Below are positions 1-8,477 of a stretch of DNA of 25,262 nt, piece by piece. The stretch is from Lachnospiraceae bacterium UBA7182 (GTDB taxonomy: Bacteria; Bacillota; Clostridia; Lachnospirales; Lachnospiraceae). The translations under genes were made by a program, and so were the position numbers. Under the pieces are notes generated by a model. The model saw only the letters and a list, made by a program, of their open reading frames with translations. It was not told where the DNA came from and did not search any database. Where the stretch lies: positions 24,353 to 49,614 of the forward strand of contig DKVI01000109.1 in NCBI GenBank assembly GCA_002491115.1. Direction: 5' to 3'. The stretch's first letter is position 1. The number at the start of each line of letters is the position of its first letter.

Positions 1-24
1 GGCTCCGCCAGCTACCCCTTTGTG

Positions 25-77
25 AACTTGTCGGACGGAATCATCTTGCGTTGCAAGTTGTTTCTGTCCGACAAGTT
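25..77. repeat. Long inverted repeat (hairpin) at window edge
   Basis: Bases 25-36 (AACTTGTCGGAC) are the exact reverse complement of 66-77. The pairing continues inward to 40/62 with one G-T wobble, leaving a loop of about 21 bases. It lies upstream of the small membrane-peptide gene at 187. The flank on the left (GGCTCCGCC... then CCCCTTTG) resembles the flank of the two intergenic palindromes at 21161 and 23667, so it could be a distant member of that family, but the stem sequence is different. The element may continue beyond the window edge. Confidence 0.6.
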
Positions 78-186
78 TTCTGAAATCCAGCTATACTTTT
101 TCAAAGAGATAGCTTATAATGAAGCCAGTGAAAAATCGAAGAAAGTTGTAACAAGCACAAAATCGGATTTTAAGGAGGGCTCGTTT

Positions 187-354
187 ATGAATGGTATTGT
201 ACTAATTGTCATAGGGGTGATTTTATTCATACTTGCCGCAATATGCCCATTTCCACCGATATTCACAATTCCGGGGATAATATGGAGAATCGTTGTTGGA
301 TTGCTTGGTATTCTTTCACTTATTACAGGTATCAAATCAGCTCGTAGACGATAA
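187..354 (+). CDS. Small two-helix membrane peptide (55 aa)
   Basis: I do not recognise a family. The 55-residue product begins MNGIVLIVIGVILFIL and consists of two hydrophobic segments (about residues 3-20 and 30-47) joined by a Pro-rich turn (PFPPIFTIPG). It ends in a positively charged tail, KSARRR. The chosen ATG at 187 follows a strong ribosome binding site, AAGGAGGG at 172-179, with 7 bases between. An in-frame start at 22 would add 55 residues of non-hydrophobic sequence translated through the hairpin repeat and is not credible. The peptide is probably an integral membrane protein with a cytoplasmic tail. No partner gene is evident: the next gene is convergent, on the other strand, and no terminator was seen. 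Confidence 0.6.
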   Translation: MNGIVLIVIGVILFILAAICPFPPIFTIPGIIWRIVVGLLGILSLITGIKSARRR

Positions 355-560
355 CTTCCAGTTTGCCGAACGGATAATCCATCAAATACACTAAATAATC
401 CGCCGCCTGTCTTCCTCGATCACGAACATTCGGGCTTCTGAAAGATCGTACTTCGGTCCTTATTCATTCTCATCATCCAGGATTTCGCCTGTCAGTTTTT
501 CATATTTGCGTATATAACCACAGAATACAGCATGATTGGATTATACCCGGTTGTACCTGC
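355..560 (-). other. Intergenic stretch with traces of decayed coding sequence
   Basis: No intact gene is visible. On the minus strand, 540-460 reads as 26 sense codons ending in a stop, containing KYEKLTGEILDDENE, which has the charged, helical look of a genuine protein C-terminus. After that stop the same frame continues with GPKYDLSEARMFVIEEDRRR before another stop. Upstream the frame is closed by a stop just before 540. This suggests remnants of one or two broken genes, but I cannot name a family, and chance is possible. Confidence 0.25.
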
Positions 561-3500
561 TTATTGAACTATGGACAGAATACTCTGGGACTGTATCTTG
601 AAATTCAGCGCCTTAGTCCCTCCATATTCTCCTTTTCCCTGCACAAGAACTGTTGCCGTGCCTTTGAAATCATTATTAATATATCCGATCACTTCAAACT
701 TCTCCACAGGCAAAACATTTTTTCCCGCCTTCACCGTCAGCCAGCTTTTATCCAGTTGAACGCCGGTGACGTTATATTGAAACTTCGCCGGAAAACCGGC
801 AGCTTTTTTGTTCAGGGAAACCGAAGTAATCACTTTATCTTTTTCCAGTTCCTGATACTCCCGAATGATCGGCGTACTGGCAGTATACAAATCATTTTTA
901 CCTCCTGTAATGGTCACTTGATGAGAAGCGGTATCTATCTGTGCCTCATAATCACTACCGGAAGACAGTTTTTTGCCATTCGTATCATAGATCATTACAG
1001 CAGGATTTTTACCGGTCACAGCATCGGATACATAGACGTGTACGCCTTCTGCCGTCAGGTCTTTTTCTGTGACTTTAAAAGAACCACTCTGGCTTCCGCC
1101 ATAATTGCCTTTTCCTTTTACGGTCACTTTTGCCGCGTCACCTAATCTGGTGTTTCCTGTGTAGGATACCGTATAATCGATTCCTTCCCTCAGTTTCGTC
1201 CCGTTCGCCATAACGGTTACCTCCGGTTTCGCGCCACCTTTTTCATAAGCAACAGGAGAGTCTACCGAAATACAGTTCTCAGGAAGCGCGGCTGCTTTTA
1301 CCTTAAATGTCTTTTTCAGGATGCCTGTATATTTACCCGTTCCTGTAAATATGGCCGTTGCTGTGCCTTTTGCACCTGTGTTGATAAATCTGACTGTGTA
1401 ATCTGTCCCGTTTTTCAGTGTCTCACCGGCAACTTTAAGGTCTGTCACAGGCTCATTGTCTCCGTACACAATCCCTGGCACAACAGCTTTTCCTTTTGAT
1501 ATACTGATCCTGCCGTCTTTTACAATCTCATACGGGAATATAATTTTACCTTCACAACTTCCCTTTCCATCAATCTGCATAAGATAATTGCCTTCTGTCT
1601 TCGGCTGTTTTTTCAGTTTTTTCTCCCGGCCATCCTGATAATAAGTCAATGTATAATCAGTCCTGGCCTTCAGAATATTTCCATCCAGCATGACAGCAGG
1701 CGCATAGGCAATTCCGGCGAAATAGTCGGATGCAGCAACCAGGCAGTCATCTGTCAGCATCGCTTTTTCAATCGTAAATTTCTTAGAAACTGTACCCACA
1801 TAGTTACCCTTACCTTTGACAATAACCATGGGAGCTTTTTTCCCGGTAGATAATGCCGCTTTTTTATTGTTTTTATAGCTGACAGTATAATCCCTGTCTT
1901 TTATCAGACGCTTATCATGATGATAGACTCGTACCTGCGGCATAATTGCCGCTCCGGTATAGGTGTATTCCTCTATGCCTGCAATCCAGATGCCCTCCGG
2001 AATTTTGCCATCTGTGGGAACATCCCCTGGAAGCACACCCTGGTAATCTTCATTTTCCAGATTCTTTTTCTCCCAACCCGCATACAAGACAATATTTTCC
2101 GTCACAACATCCGTATCAAAATCCCATCGGATTGTACAGTTTTTATCTTTATACCAGCCAATAAACTGATACCCTTCCTCTTCAGGCATAGCTGGTTCTT
2201 TAATTTTACCTCCTGGTATAGCCCTAGTATAAATTGAAGATAAATATTCGTCTAAAACCGTTCCATGTCCCTGCATATCAAAAGAGACAGTACAAGTAAC
2301 TTCTTCCGTCACAGTAAGTATACCTTTATCATATAAAATTTCATAGTTCATACCAGCATCCGCACCATATGGAATAATATCATAATTTCCAGTGTATTTT
2401 GTATCAACTATATTACATTCAAACAAAGGTATAATCAATAATTCGTCTCCGTTTAGAAGTCCGTTCACTTGATAAGTATACCCATCTGGAATACGGTCAT
2501 TTAAATGAAGAACTACATTGTCTGCCGAAATCTTTACTAGAGCCTTTGTAATTTGGAACGAATATTCTCTGCCCCCAATTAAAAAATCATTATCTTTTGG
2601 AACAGATACTGTTAAAACATAATTACCCGCATTAACTGGTGCCTCTTCTGAAGGCCCATATACACTTCCATCAGATAATATTCCATTGTAACTGATTTCA
2701 AGTTCAACTTCTCCCGTAAAATCTGTTTTATCTATTTTAGATATAACAGAAACTTTTCCCGATGTGGATACTGGCGCTCCATCATACACTTTACTTGATA
2801 TAGAAATCCCATTGATTTCTACTTCTACTTTTGGTGGCACTACTGTAACTCTGCAAGATGCTTCAAAACCTCCATCTTCAGAAACAACCGTTATCGTAGC
2901 ACTCCCAATTTTTTTTGCCACTATCTCTCCTTTTTCATCTACAAGTATAACATCTTCATCACTACTGCTCCAGGACATCCGCTGATTTGTTGCATAGGAA
3001 GGTGTCACTGTGGCATTTAGAGTATATGTTTCTCCTTCCCTAATCTCAAGTGTATTCTCCGTTATCTCGATACCTTCTACAAACACACGAGGAATTAGCC
3101 CATCCTGATAGGTATCTATATCTGGAATGATTTTTCTGTTTTTATCCGATGTCAGTGAATATAATGAGTTATCAATAAGCACAGGTTCCATTACAAATCC
3201 TTCATATGTTTTTCCTTTTGATAAAGGAATCTCTTGGAATTCTACTGTACGCAACAGAGACATATCTTCCATAAATTCTTCAATTTGATAGGTCATAGTA
3301 CCTTCACCATTTCCTACAAATTTCACCCTATAGTCATCTCCACATAAATAAACATATTTTTCATCTTCTATCACATACATGCATATATCTGTATAGGATG
3401 TATCCACCACATTATCTATAATAGATCCACACATATTTCCTTCCATATCATATACATATACATCTACCGGACATTTACTAGATATCCTTTTTTGGTAACT

Positions 3501-6500
3501 TTTTGCTGGTTCTGTAAAAAGTGTGTATACTCCATTAGAGAAAGAACCATATCTTTGATCAATAAAATTAAGTATAGTTTTATCTACAATAATATTAGCC
3601 ACTTCATTGGCATATTTTCCCCACACTTCATTATATGCTTCTTTCACTGAACTTTCTGCAACATCTTGTAATTTTTTTGCAAATTCTTCTATATCTGCAA
3701 AAGTCATCATTCCCATCGTCCCACTCGTTGGAGTACTGCTGGGAATTCCAGATATATTTGTTACTCTATAACTTATTTCACCTTCAGACGCAAATGGATT
3801 TCCCGTTCCAAGAATATAGCTCTGCATATTAAGTGTAAATTCAATATTTCTTTTTCCATAATTAGTTGTTACACCTGATATTTCGGTAACTGCTCTTGTG
3901 TTTTTTGCAAAGGGAATTGCTTTAATATTTATTCCCAATTTTTTAAACACATAATCCTGAATCTTTTTTTCCTGTTTTGTATATGTAATTGAAGTAGAAC
4001 TCACTATTTCTGCCACCCATATTTTCAGGTAATTTTGTATTTCTTTTTTCTGTGTTTTATCAAAATAATAGTCAAGTATTGAATAATCTACTGCTATATT
4101 TAAATTATCTAAGGATTTTTTTGTGTCTTGAATCTTCTGACTCATTTCTTTTTGTGCCTTTTTTTCTGCCGCTCTTTGAGACTGTAGATCCGAATTAAAA
4201 ACACAAATACTACTATATCTTTGATATACAGAATCTGCTATTGTCACTTCAGCTAGTATTGGTAATTCAATCGATACATCTTCTGGTACAAAATCATCTT
4301 CTGAATACACAGTAAATGAACAACTTTCATTTGTTCCAAACCCAACAGATATATCAACATTCTGTTCAATCTCTGTTATACTTTTTTTAATTACTAATCC
4401 TTCTTTTCCAAAGTTAAGACCATCTTCTAAAATAGATAATTTTATTTTATTACACTGAATCTTCAATCCAGAAGTATCGCCTAATTTTTTTACTTCAGAA
4501 ACTTTATAGGGACTCTTCACACCATAATTAATGGTAACTAATAACTCTTTTTGTGATTCAACAAATTTACCATCCTGATATACCATTCCACCACTTGGTC
4601 TAAAAAGAATTTGGGGGTATAATGCAGTATACATTGTATCCATTTGAGATATTTTTCCGTGTTTCAATACACAGATTACGTTTTTATTCTGAAGAGAACT
4701 ATCCGTAAAAATTTCCATAGGTGTTCTCATATCAAAATCATCTGTAACCTCATATTTTTCACCGTTTATTGTAATTGTAAATCCTAACGCATCTACAGCC
4801 TCTAAAGTTCCAGTTATAATCTTTTCTGGAATCCAAGGTTCCGTTCCTTCTTTATATGAAATCCAGGTTAAAGTACCACCAAAATTATTTCCAGAAACAT
4901 TCTCCCAACTTTCTAGTCCTTCTGGATAATATACTGGTACTGTCATTCCAGAAAATGCATTGCTATTTATCTCCGGCGCATCGTTTGAAAAAGTAATTCC
5001 AGAAAATCCTTTACAATCTCTAAACGCTGTACTGCCTATACTTTTCACACTGCCTGGTATTACCAAATTCCCCGAAAAACCATCACAGCCATTAAATGCT
5101 GAATTTCCTATCTTAGTCACACTATTAGAAATAGATAACTTTTTATCAAATCCGCTACAACCCGAAAATGTTGAATTACCTATTGTAACTACATTATCTG
5201 GTATAATCAAATCCCCCATAAAACCTTTGCAATCACTAAATGCCAAATCGCCTATACTAATTAGGCTATTAGGCAAAGTCAATTCTCCTGTAAATCCACT
5301 GCAATTACTAAATGCTGAACCCTTTATATCAGTCACACTATCAGGAATTTTTAAATCACCTATAAATTTACTACAATTTTTAAACGCATATTCTTCTATA
5401 GTAACTATTCCGTTTTTTAGTGACAATTCTCCCCTAAAACCACTACAATCTGAAAACGCACTTTCTCCTATTGTATTAACACTGCCCGATATTATCAGAT
5501 CTCCTGTAAATCCACTACAGCCGGAAAAAGCATTCGATCCTATCTCCGTAACGCTGTTTGGAATTATTAAATCTCCTGTAAAACCATCACAACCCTTAAA
5601 AGCATTTGCTCCTATTGTGATGATACTATTTGGTAATTTTAACCTCCCAGTAAAATGACTGTTTAAAAATGTACCACCTCTTATTTTTGTTACATTGCTC
5701 CCTATTGTTAAATTTCCCGTGAAATTTTCGCAATCAGAAAACATACTGGAATTTATTTCTAATATACTGTCTCCTATTGTCAAATTTCCTGTAAAACCAC
5801 TACAGCCCCCAAACGCGTCAAATCCTATTTCTGTAACACTATTTCCTATTATTAAACTCCCTGCAAAACCGCTACAATCTTTAAATGCTTCATCCCCCAC
5901 TTTTATAACACTATTCCCTATTATTAAATCTCCTGTAAAACCACTACAATTAAAAAAAGCATAATCTCCTATCGAAATAATATTATCTGATATTATCAGA
6001 TCTCCTGTAAAACCATTACACCCCCGAAATGCTCCTTGTTCTATTGCAGTTATATTGTCTGGAAATATTAATTGTCCAGTAAAATTACAGTTTGCGAATG
6101 TACCATGTTTTATTGTATTTACCTTATTGGATAATACCAACTTCCCATTAAAGCCAGTACAAGAAAGAAAAGCTTCATATCCTATTTCTGTAATACTATT
6201 GGGTATCACTAACTCTCCATCAAACCCGCTACAACCTGAAAATGCACAATTTCCTATTGATGTAACACTACTGGGTATCACCAGCTCTCCATTAAACCCG
6301 CTACAACCTGAAAATGCACTTTCTCCTATCGATGTAACATTACTGGGTATCACTAACTCTCCACTAAATCCACTACACCCCCCAAACACACCCTTCTCTA
6401 TTGATGTAATATTATCTGATATTATTAATTTTCCATCAAATCCCTCACAGCCTGAAAATGCAGTTGATCCTATCTTAGTAACTTCACTTGGTATCACCAA

Positions 6501-7610
6501 ATCACCCGTGAAACCGGAACAACCTGAAAATGCATCATAATCTATCATAGTAATGCTATCTGGTATTATTAGTCCCCCTGTAAAACCGCAATTACAAAAT
6601 GTATATCTTTCTATTGAAGTTATAGAATCTGATAATATTAATTTATCATCAAATCCGCAATTGTGAAATGCGGCCTCTCCTATTTCAGTAATATTGTTTG
6701 ATAAAACCAATCCACCGGTTAGATGACTACAATTATAAAATGCACCTTCCCCTAATTTAGTAACAGTGTCCGGTATTACCAACCTTCCTGTAAAACCACT
6801 ACAATTTTTAAACGCATGCCCTTCTATTATACTAACACTGTCTGGTATTATCAAATCTCCTGTAAAACCTGAACAATCTTCAAAAGTGACTGTCTTAATT
6901 TCAGTAATACCACTTGGCAACATTAATTTTCCATTAAAACCAGTACAATGCCCAAAAGCTCCAGCACCGATTGTCCTAATATTATCTGGTATTATTAAAT
7001 CTCCTGTAAAACCTGAACAACGTAAAAACGCATTTTCTCTTATTACATTAACACTTTCTGGTATTACCAAATTTCCTGTAAGCCCTTTACAATCAAGAAA
7101 TGCCCAACGCCCTATCTGTTCAAGACTCTCTGGCATCACTAAATTTCCTGTAAAACCAGCGCAATATATAAATGCAGAATCTTCAATTTCCGTAACCACA
7201 TACCCGTCAATTTTTTCTGGGATCACTAAATCTCCACTAGCCGTTCCTTCATAACCTGTAATAATCGCAGTTCCATTGTCTTTCACTTTATATGTTAATG
7301 TATAAGTCAAATCTCCAATTTTTTCCTCTGCAACCAATTTTGTATCTTGTTTTACATTTTCCTCTTCTCCAGCAGATAGAACTATATCATCTTCAATTTC
7401 TTGTATACTATTATCTTCCGTTCCATTTTCATCTTCTGTTTCATTCAAATCAACATTTTCAACTTCAGATTCATGTATGTCCTGTACATCTTCTAATATA
7501 TGCACATTCTCCACTGCTTTTGCATAGATCACCTGTTCCCATCCTGTACTTGTACATATGACTGCACCACATACAAGCCCCGCTATCAGCTTCTTCCATT
7601 TCCCTTTCAT
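561..7610 (-). CDS. Giant secreted BspA-like leucine-rich-repeat adhesin (2349 aa)
   Basis: Predicted secreted or surface protein, probably for adhesion or host interaction (inferred from the BspA-like family). Order: signal peptide (KGKWKKLIAGLVCGAVICTS, residues 2-21); acidic Asp/Glu/Asn linker (about 30-95); 32 Treponema/BspA-type LRR units (about 126-889); a middle domain with a Lys/Glu-rich helical part; Big_2 Ig-like domain (about 1507-1590); MBG-like segments; InlB/Listeria-Bacteroides repeat (about 1770-1847, FIGWYKDKNC and LYAGWEKK); and C-terminal repeats with DYTVSY and KGKGNY to the end. No LPXTG motif or C-terminal membrane anchor is present, so attachment must be non-covalent or absent. 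I chose the ATG at 7610 because GGAGG at 7620-7624 is 9 bases away. The ATG at 7616 would leave only 3 bases, and the extension to 7841 runs into the divergent gene. Base composition changes inside the gene (see findings). Confidence 0.85.
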   Translation of the reverse strand: MKGKWKKLIAGLVCGAVICTSTGWEQVIYAKAVENVHILEDVQDIHESEVENVDLNETEDENGTEDNSIQEIEDDIVLSAGEEENVKQDTKLVAEEKIGDLTYTLTYKVKDNGTAIITGYEGTASGDLVIPEKIDGYVVTEIEDSAFIYCAGFTGNLVMPESLEQIGRWAFLDCKGLTGNLVIPESVNVIRENAFLRCSGFTGDLIIPDNIRTIGAGAFGHCTGFNGKLMLPSGITEIKTVTFEDCSGFTGDLIIPDSVSIIEGHAFKNCSGFTGRLVIPDTVTKLGEGAFYNCSHLTGGLVLSNNITEIGEAAFHNCGFDDKLILSDSITSIERYTFCNCGFTGGLIIPDSITMIDYDAFSGCSGFTGDLVIPSEVTKIGSTAFSGCEGFDGKLIISDNITSIEKGVFGGCSGFSGELVIPSNVTSIGESAFSGCSGFNGELVIPSSVTSIGNCAFSGCSGFDGELVIPNSITEIGYEAFLSCTGFNGKLVLSNKVNTIKHGTFANCNFTGQLIFPDNITAIEQGAFRGCNGFTGDLIISDNIISIGDYAFFNCSGFTGDLIIGNSVIKVGDEAFKDCSGFAGSLIIGNSVTEIGFDAFGGCSGFTGNLTIGDSILEINSSMFSDCENFTGNLTIGSNVTKIRGGTFLNSHFTGRLKLPNSIITIGANAFKGCDGFTGDLIIPNSVTEIGSNAFSGCSGFTGDLIISGSVNTIGESAFSDCSGFRGELSLKNGIVTIEEYAFKNCSKFIGDLKIPDSVTDIKGSAFSNCSGFTGELTLPNSLISIGDLAFSDCKGFMGDLIIPDNVVTIGNSTFSGCSGFDKKLSISNSVTKIGNSAFNGCDGFSGNLVIPGSVKSIGSTAFRDCKGFSGITFSNDAPEINSNAFSGMTVPVYYPEGLESWENVSGNNFGGTLTWISYKEGTEPWIPEKIITGTLEAVDALGFTITINGEKYEVTDDFDMRTPMEIFTDSSLQNKNVICVLKHGKISQMDTMYTALYPQILFRPSGGMVYQDGKFVESQKELLVTINYGVKSPYKVSEVKKLGDTSGLKIQCNKIKLSILEDGLNFGKEGLVIKKSITEIEQNVDISVGFGTNESCSFTVYSEDDFVPEDVSIELPILAEVTIADSVYQRYSSICVFNSDLQSQRAAEKKAQKEMSQKIQDTKKSLDNLNIAVDYSILDYYFDKTQKKEIQNYLKIWVAEIVSSTSITYTKQEKKIQDYVFKKLGINIKAIPFAKNTRAVTEISGVTTNYGKRNIEFTLNMQSYILGTGNPFASEGEISYRVTNISGIPSSTPTSGTMGMMTFADIEEFAKKLQDVAESSVKEAYNEVWGKYANEVANIIVDKTILNFIDQRYGSFSNGVYTLFTEPAKSYQKRISSKCPVDVYVYDMEGNMCGSIIDNVVDTSYTDICMYVIEDEKYVYLCGDDYRVKFVGNGEGTMTYQIEEFMEDMSLLRTVEFQEIPLSKGKTYEGFVMEPVLIDNSLYSLTSDKNRKIIPDIDTYQDGLIPRVFVEGIEITENTLEIREGETYTLNATVTPSYATNQRMSWSSSDEDVILVDEKGEIVAKKIGSATITVVSEDGGFEASCRVTVVPPKVEVEINGISISSKVYDGAPVSTSGKVSVISKIDKTDFTGEVELEISYNGILSDGSVYGPSEEAPVNAGNYVLTVSVPKDNDFLIGGREYSFQITKALVKISADNVVLHLNDRIPDGYTYQVNGLLNGDELLIIPLFECNIVDTKYTGNYDIIPYGADAGMNYEILYDKGILTVTEEVTCTVSFDMQGHGTVLDEYLSSIYTRAIPGGKIKEPAMPEEEGYQFIGWYKDKNCTIRWDFDTDVVTENIVLYAGWEKKNLENEDYQGVLPGDVPTDGKIPEGIWIAGIEEYTYTGAAIMPQVRVYHHDKRLIKDRDYTVSYKNNKKAALSTGKKAPMVIVKGKGNYVGTVSKKFTIEKAMLTDDCLVAASDYFAGIAYAPAVMLDGNILKARTDYTLTYYQDGREKKLKKQPKTEGNYLMQIDGKGSCEGKIIFPYEIVKDGRISISKGKAVVPGIVYGDNEPVTDLKVAGETLKNGTDYTVRFINTGAKGTATAIFTGTGKYTGILKKTFKVKAAALPENCISVDSPVAYEKGGAKPEVTVMANGTKLREGIDYTVSYTGNTRLGDAAKVTVKGKGNYGGSQSGSFKVTEKDLTAEGVHVYVSDAVTGKNPAVMIYDTNGKKLSSGSDYEAQIDTASHQVTITGGKNDLYTASTPIIREYQELEKDKVITSVSLNKKAAGFPAKFQYNVTGVQLDKSWLTVKAGKNVLPVEKFEVIGYINNDFKGTATVLVQGKGEYGGTKALNFKIQSQSILSIVQ
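4945..7235 (-). repeat. Array of 32 LRR coding repeats, 72-bp period
   Basis: The DNA repeats every 72 bases (24 codons) with consensus GxLxIPxxVTxIGxxAFxxC followed by SGFT. I count 31 units carrying the A-F...C core plus a degenerate last unit (INSNAFSGM). Four units are one codon shorter (those ending CNCGFTG, HNCGFDD, ANCNFTG and LNSHFTG). The cysteine is kept in all units except the one reading FLNSHFTG and the terminal one. These are coding repeats and not a CRISPR array: there are no constant repeats separated by unique spacers. Confidence 0.9.
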
Positions 7611-7682
7611 TTGCATATACCTCCATATAATTTTATTGGTTATATATATACCCATATAAAAATATACCATATATTTCTTATT

Positions 7683-7712
7683 CTTACAATAATAATCTGG
7701 ATAAAATATAAT
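7683..7712 (+). promoter_or_regulatory. Putative promoter of the XRE regulator gene
   Basis: TATAAT at 7707-7712 is preceded, 18 bases upstream, by CTTACA at 7683-7688 (4 of 6 matches to TTGACA). Transcription would begin about at the ribosome binding site GGAGG (7720-7724), giving an extremely short leader. The divergent interval 7611-7731 is very AT-rich and must also hold the promoter of the giant LRR gene. Several TATA-like boxes there cannot be told apart by eye. Confidence 0.35.
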
Positions 7713-7731
7713 CGTACATGGAGGTATTAGG

Positions 7732-8001
7732 ATGCCAAAAAAAGTAAACCCTTTACGCCAACTTCCGGCCAGCCCAGAAGAATACGGCAACATCAGACTC
7801 TGCCTGGATGAATTGATCCAAAAGAAAAATGTCTCCATCAATCAACTGTCTTTCCGTACTGAAATGCAACGAAGTCAGTTACGAAATTACAGAGATAATA
7901 AAATTCAACGTCTGGATATCGATATTCTTCTCCGTCTGTGCTATGTTCTGGAATGTGACCTGTCTGACTTGATTAAATATACTCCTCCGGAAAAATGCTG
8001 A
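7732..8001 (+). CDS. Small XRE/Cro-type helix-turn-helix regulator (89 aa)
   Basis: DNA-binding protein of the short Cro/C1 type. Residues 18-75 form the HTH region: IRLCLDELIQKKNVSINQLS, a recognition-helix segment FRTEMQRSQLRNYRDNKI, and LDIDILLRLCYVLECDLSDL. The last is the typical fourth and fifth helix ending in the 'L..L...L.C...DL' signature seen in phage-type and YozG-like repressors. There is no ligand or dimerisation domain beyond this. GGAGG at 7720-7724 stands 7 bases before the ATG. It is divergent from the giant LRR gene with only 121 bases between, so it is a good candidate for regulating that gene and itself; this is inference from position. A hairpin follows the stop. Confidence 0.85.
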   Translation: MPKKVNPLRQLPASPEEYGNIRLCLDELIQKKNVSINQLSFRTEMQRSQLRNYRDNKIQRLDIDILLRLCYVLECDLSDLIKYTPPEKC

Positions 8002-8011
8002 AAATAAAATA

Positions 8012-8045
8012 GCCGAAAACTTCTTGTTTCTGAGATGTTTTCGGC
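8012..8045. terminator. Hairpin terminator after the XRE gene
   Basis: GCCGAAAAC (8012-8020) pairs perfectly with GTTTTCGGC (8037-8045) across a 16-base loop, 10 bases after the XRE stop codon. On the plus strand there is no T run after the stem. On the minus strand the stem is followed by TATTTTATTTTC, so it may work better as a terminator for leftward transcription. Confidence 0.5.
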
Positions 8046-8076
8046 CGAATGTTCTACTTTTGTCAATATATACCCC

Positions 8077-8220
8077 CGCCGTGCAAGTCCCCGCCAGAAA
8101 TCCGCTGGTTCACACCCATTGCAGATTATAACCGCCGCAGGCCCCATCCACATCCAGAAGCTCTCCCGCAAAATAAAGCCCGGGAACAAGGGCTGATTCC
8201 ATGGAGATTCCTTTTAACTG
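8077..8220 (-). pseudogene. Displaced 3'-end fragment of the BaiN/HI0933-type flavoprotein gene
   Basis: These 144 bases match 9304-9447, the 3' end of the intact flavoprotein gene, with no gaps and 7 differences (about 95% identity by hand count), all transitions. In the flavoprotein frame it still reads ...LKGISMESALVPGLYFAGEL... but carries a Trp-to-stop change (TGG to TGA at 8110-8112) and an adjacent Ala-to-Val change. It has no start and no upstream part of the gene, so it is a non-functional relic. Together with the intact copy it brackets the toxin-antitoxin pair as a direct repeat of period 1227 bases. Confidence 0.9.
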
Positions 8221-8441
8221 CGGTTACTGGTGCCTTCCGCTGCAATCCAAAAAAGTCCCGATAATATCTCATGGTGCGAATAATCTATAGAGGACGTTCT
8301 CGGCCGTCCTGTATAGCAGTCAATGTCAATCTGTGGAAAACCAAAAGGCAGCTACGGGAAAGCTCTAAGACTGCTTTTTCATTTGCATCACCTTCGATTC
8401 TTTCCTTAACGATTTGTACTTTCCATACCTCCAAAAGCAAA

Positions 8442-8477
8442 AAATCGAACGGTTTTGTTGCTATTTCCGTTCGATTT
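8442..8477. promoter_or_regulatory. Palindromic operator of the toxin-antitoxin operon
   Basis: AAATCGAACGG (8442-8452) and its exact reverse complement CCGTTCGATTT (8467-8477) are separated by 14 bases. The arms sit on either side of the -35 hexamer, the right arm filling most of the -35/-10 spacer. Phd/YefM-type antitoxins are known to repress their own operons by binding palindromes at the promoter, so this is the natural operator candidate. Confidence 0.6.

Noticed and set aside
4945..7235. Regular 72-base periodicity as a possible CRISPR array
   Set aside because: The whole period is conserved as an in-frame LRR motif. There are no unique spacers and no cas genes.
4960..7254. Long plus-strand open frames opposite the LRR array (Pro/Leu/Ser-rich repeats)
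   Set aside because: They are mirror translations of the 72-base LRR coding repeats, without proper ribosome binding sites or recognisable domains.
7611..7841. Upstream extension of the giant gene to 7841
   Set aside because: It would overlap the XRE gene and its promoter and remove the signal peptide from the N-terminus. The ATG at 7610 has a well-spaced GGAGG.
8235..8242. TTCCGCTG next to the end of the duplicated segment as another copy of the palindrome border
   Set aside because: A 7-8-mer is expected by chance a few times in 25 kb. It lacks the AGTTCCGCT context and a following ribosome binding site.
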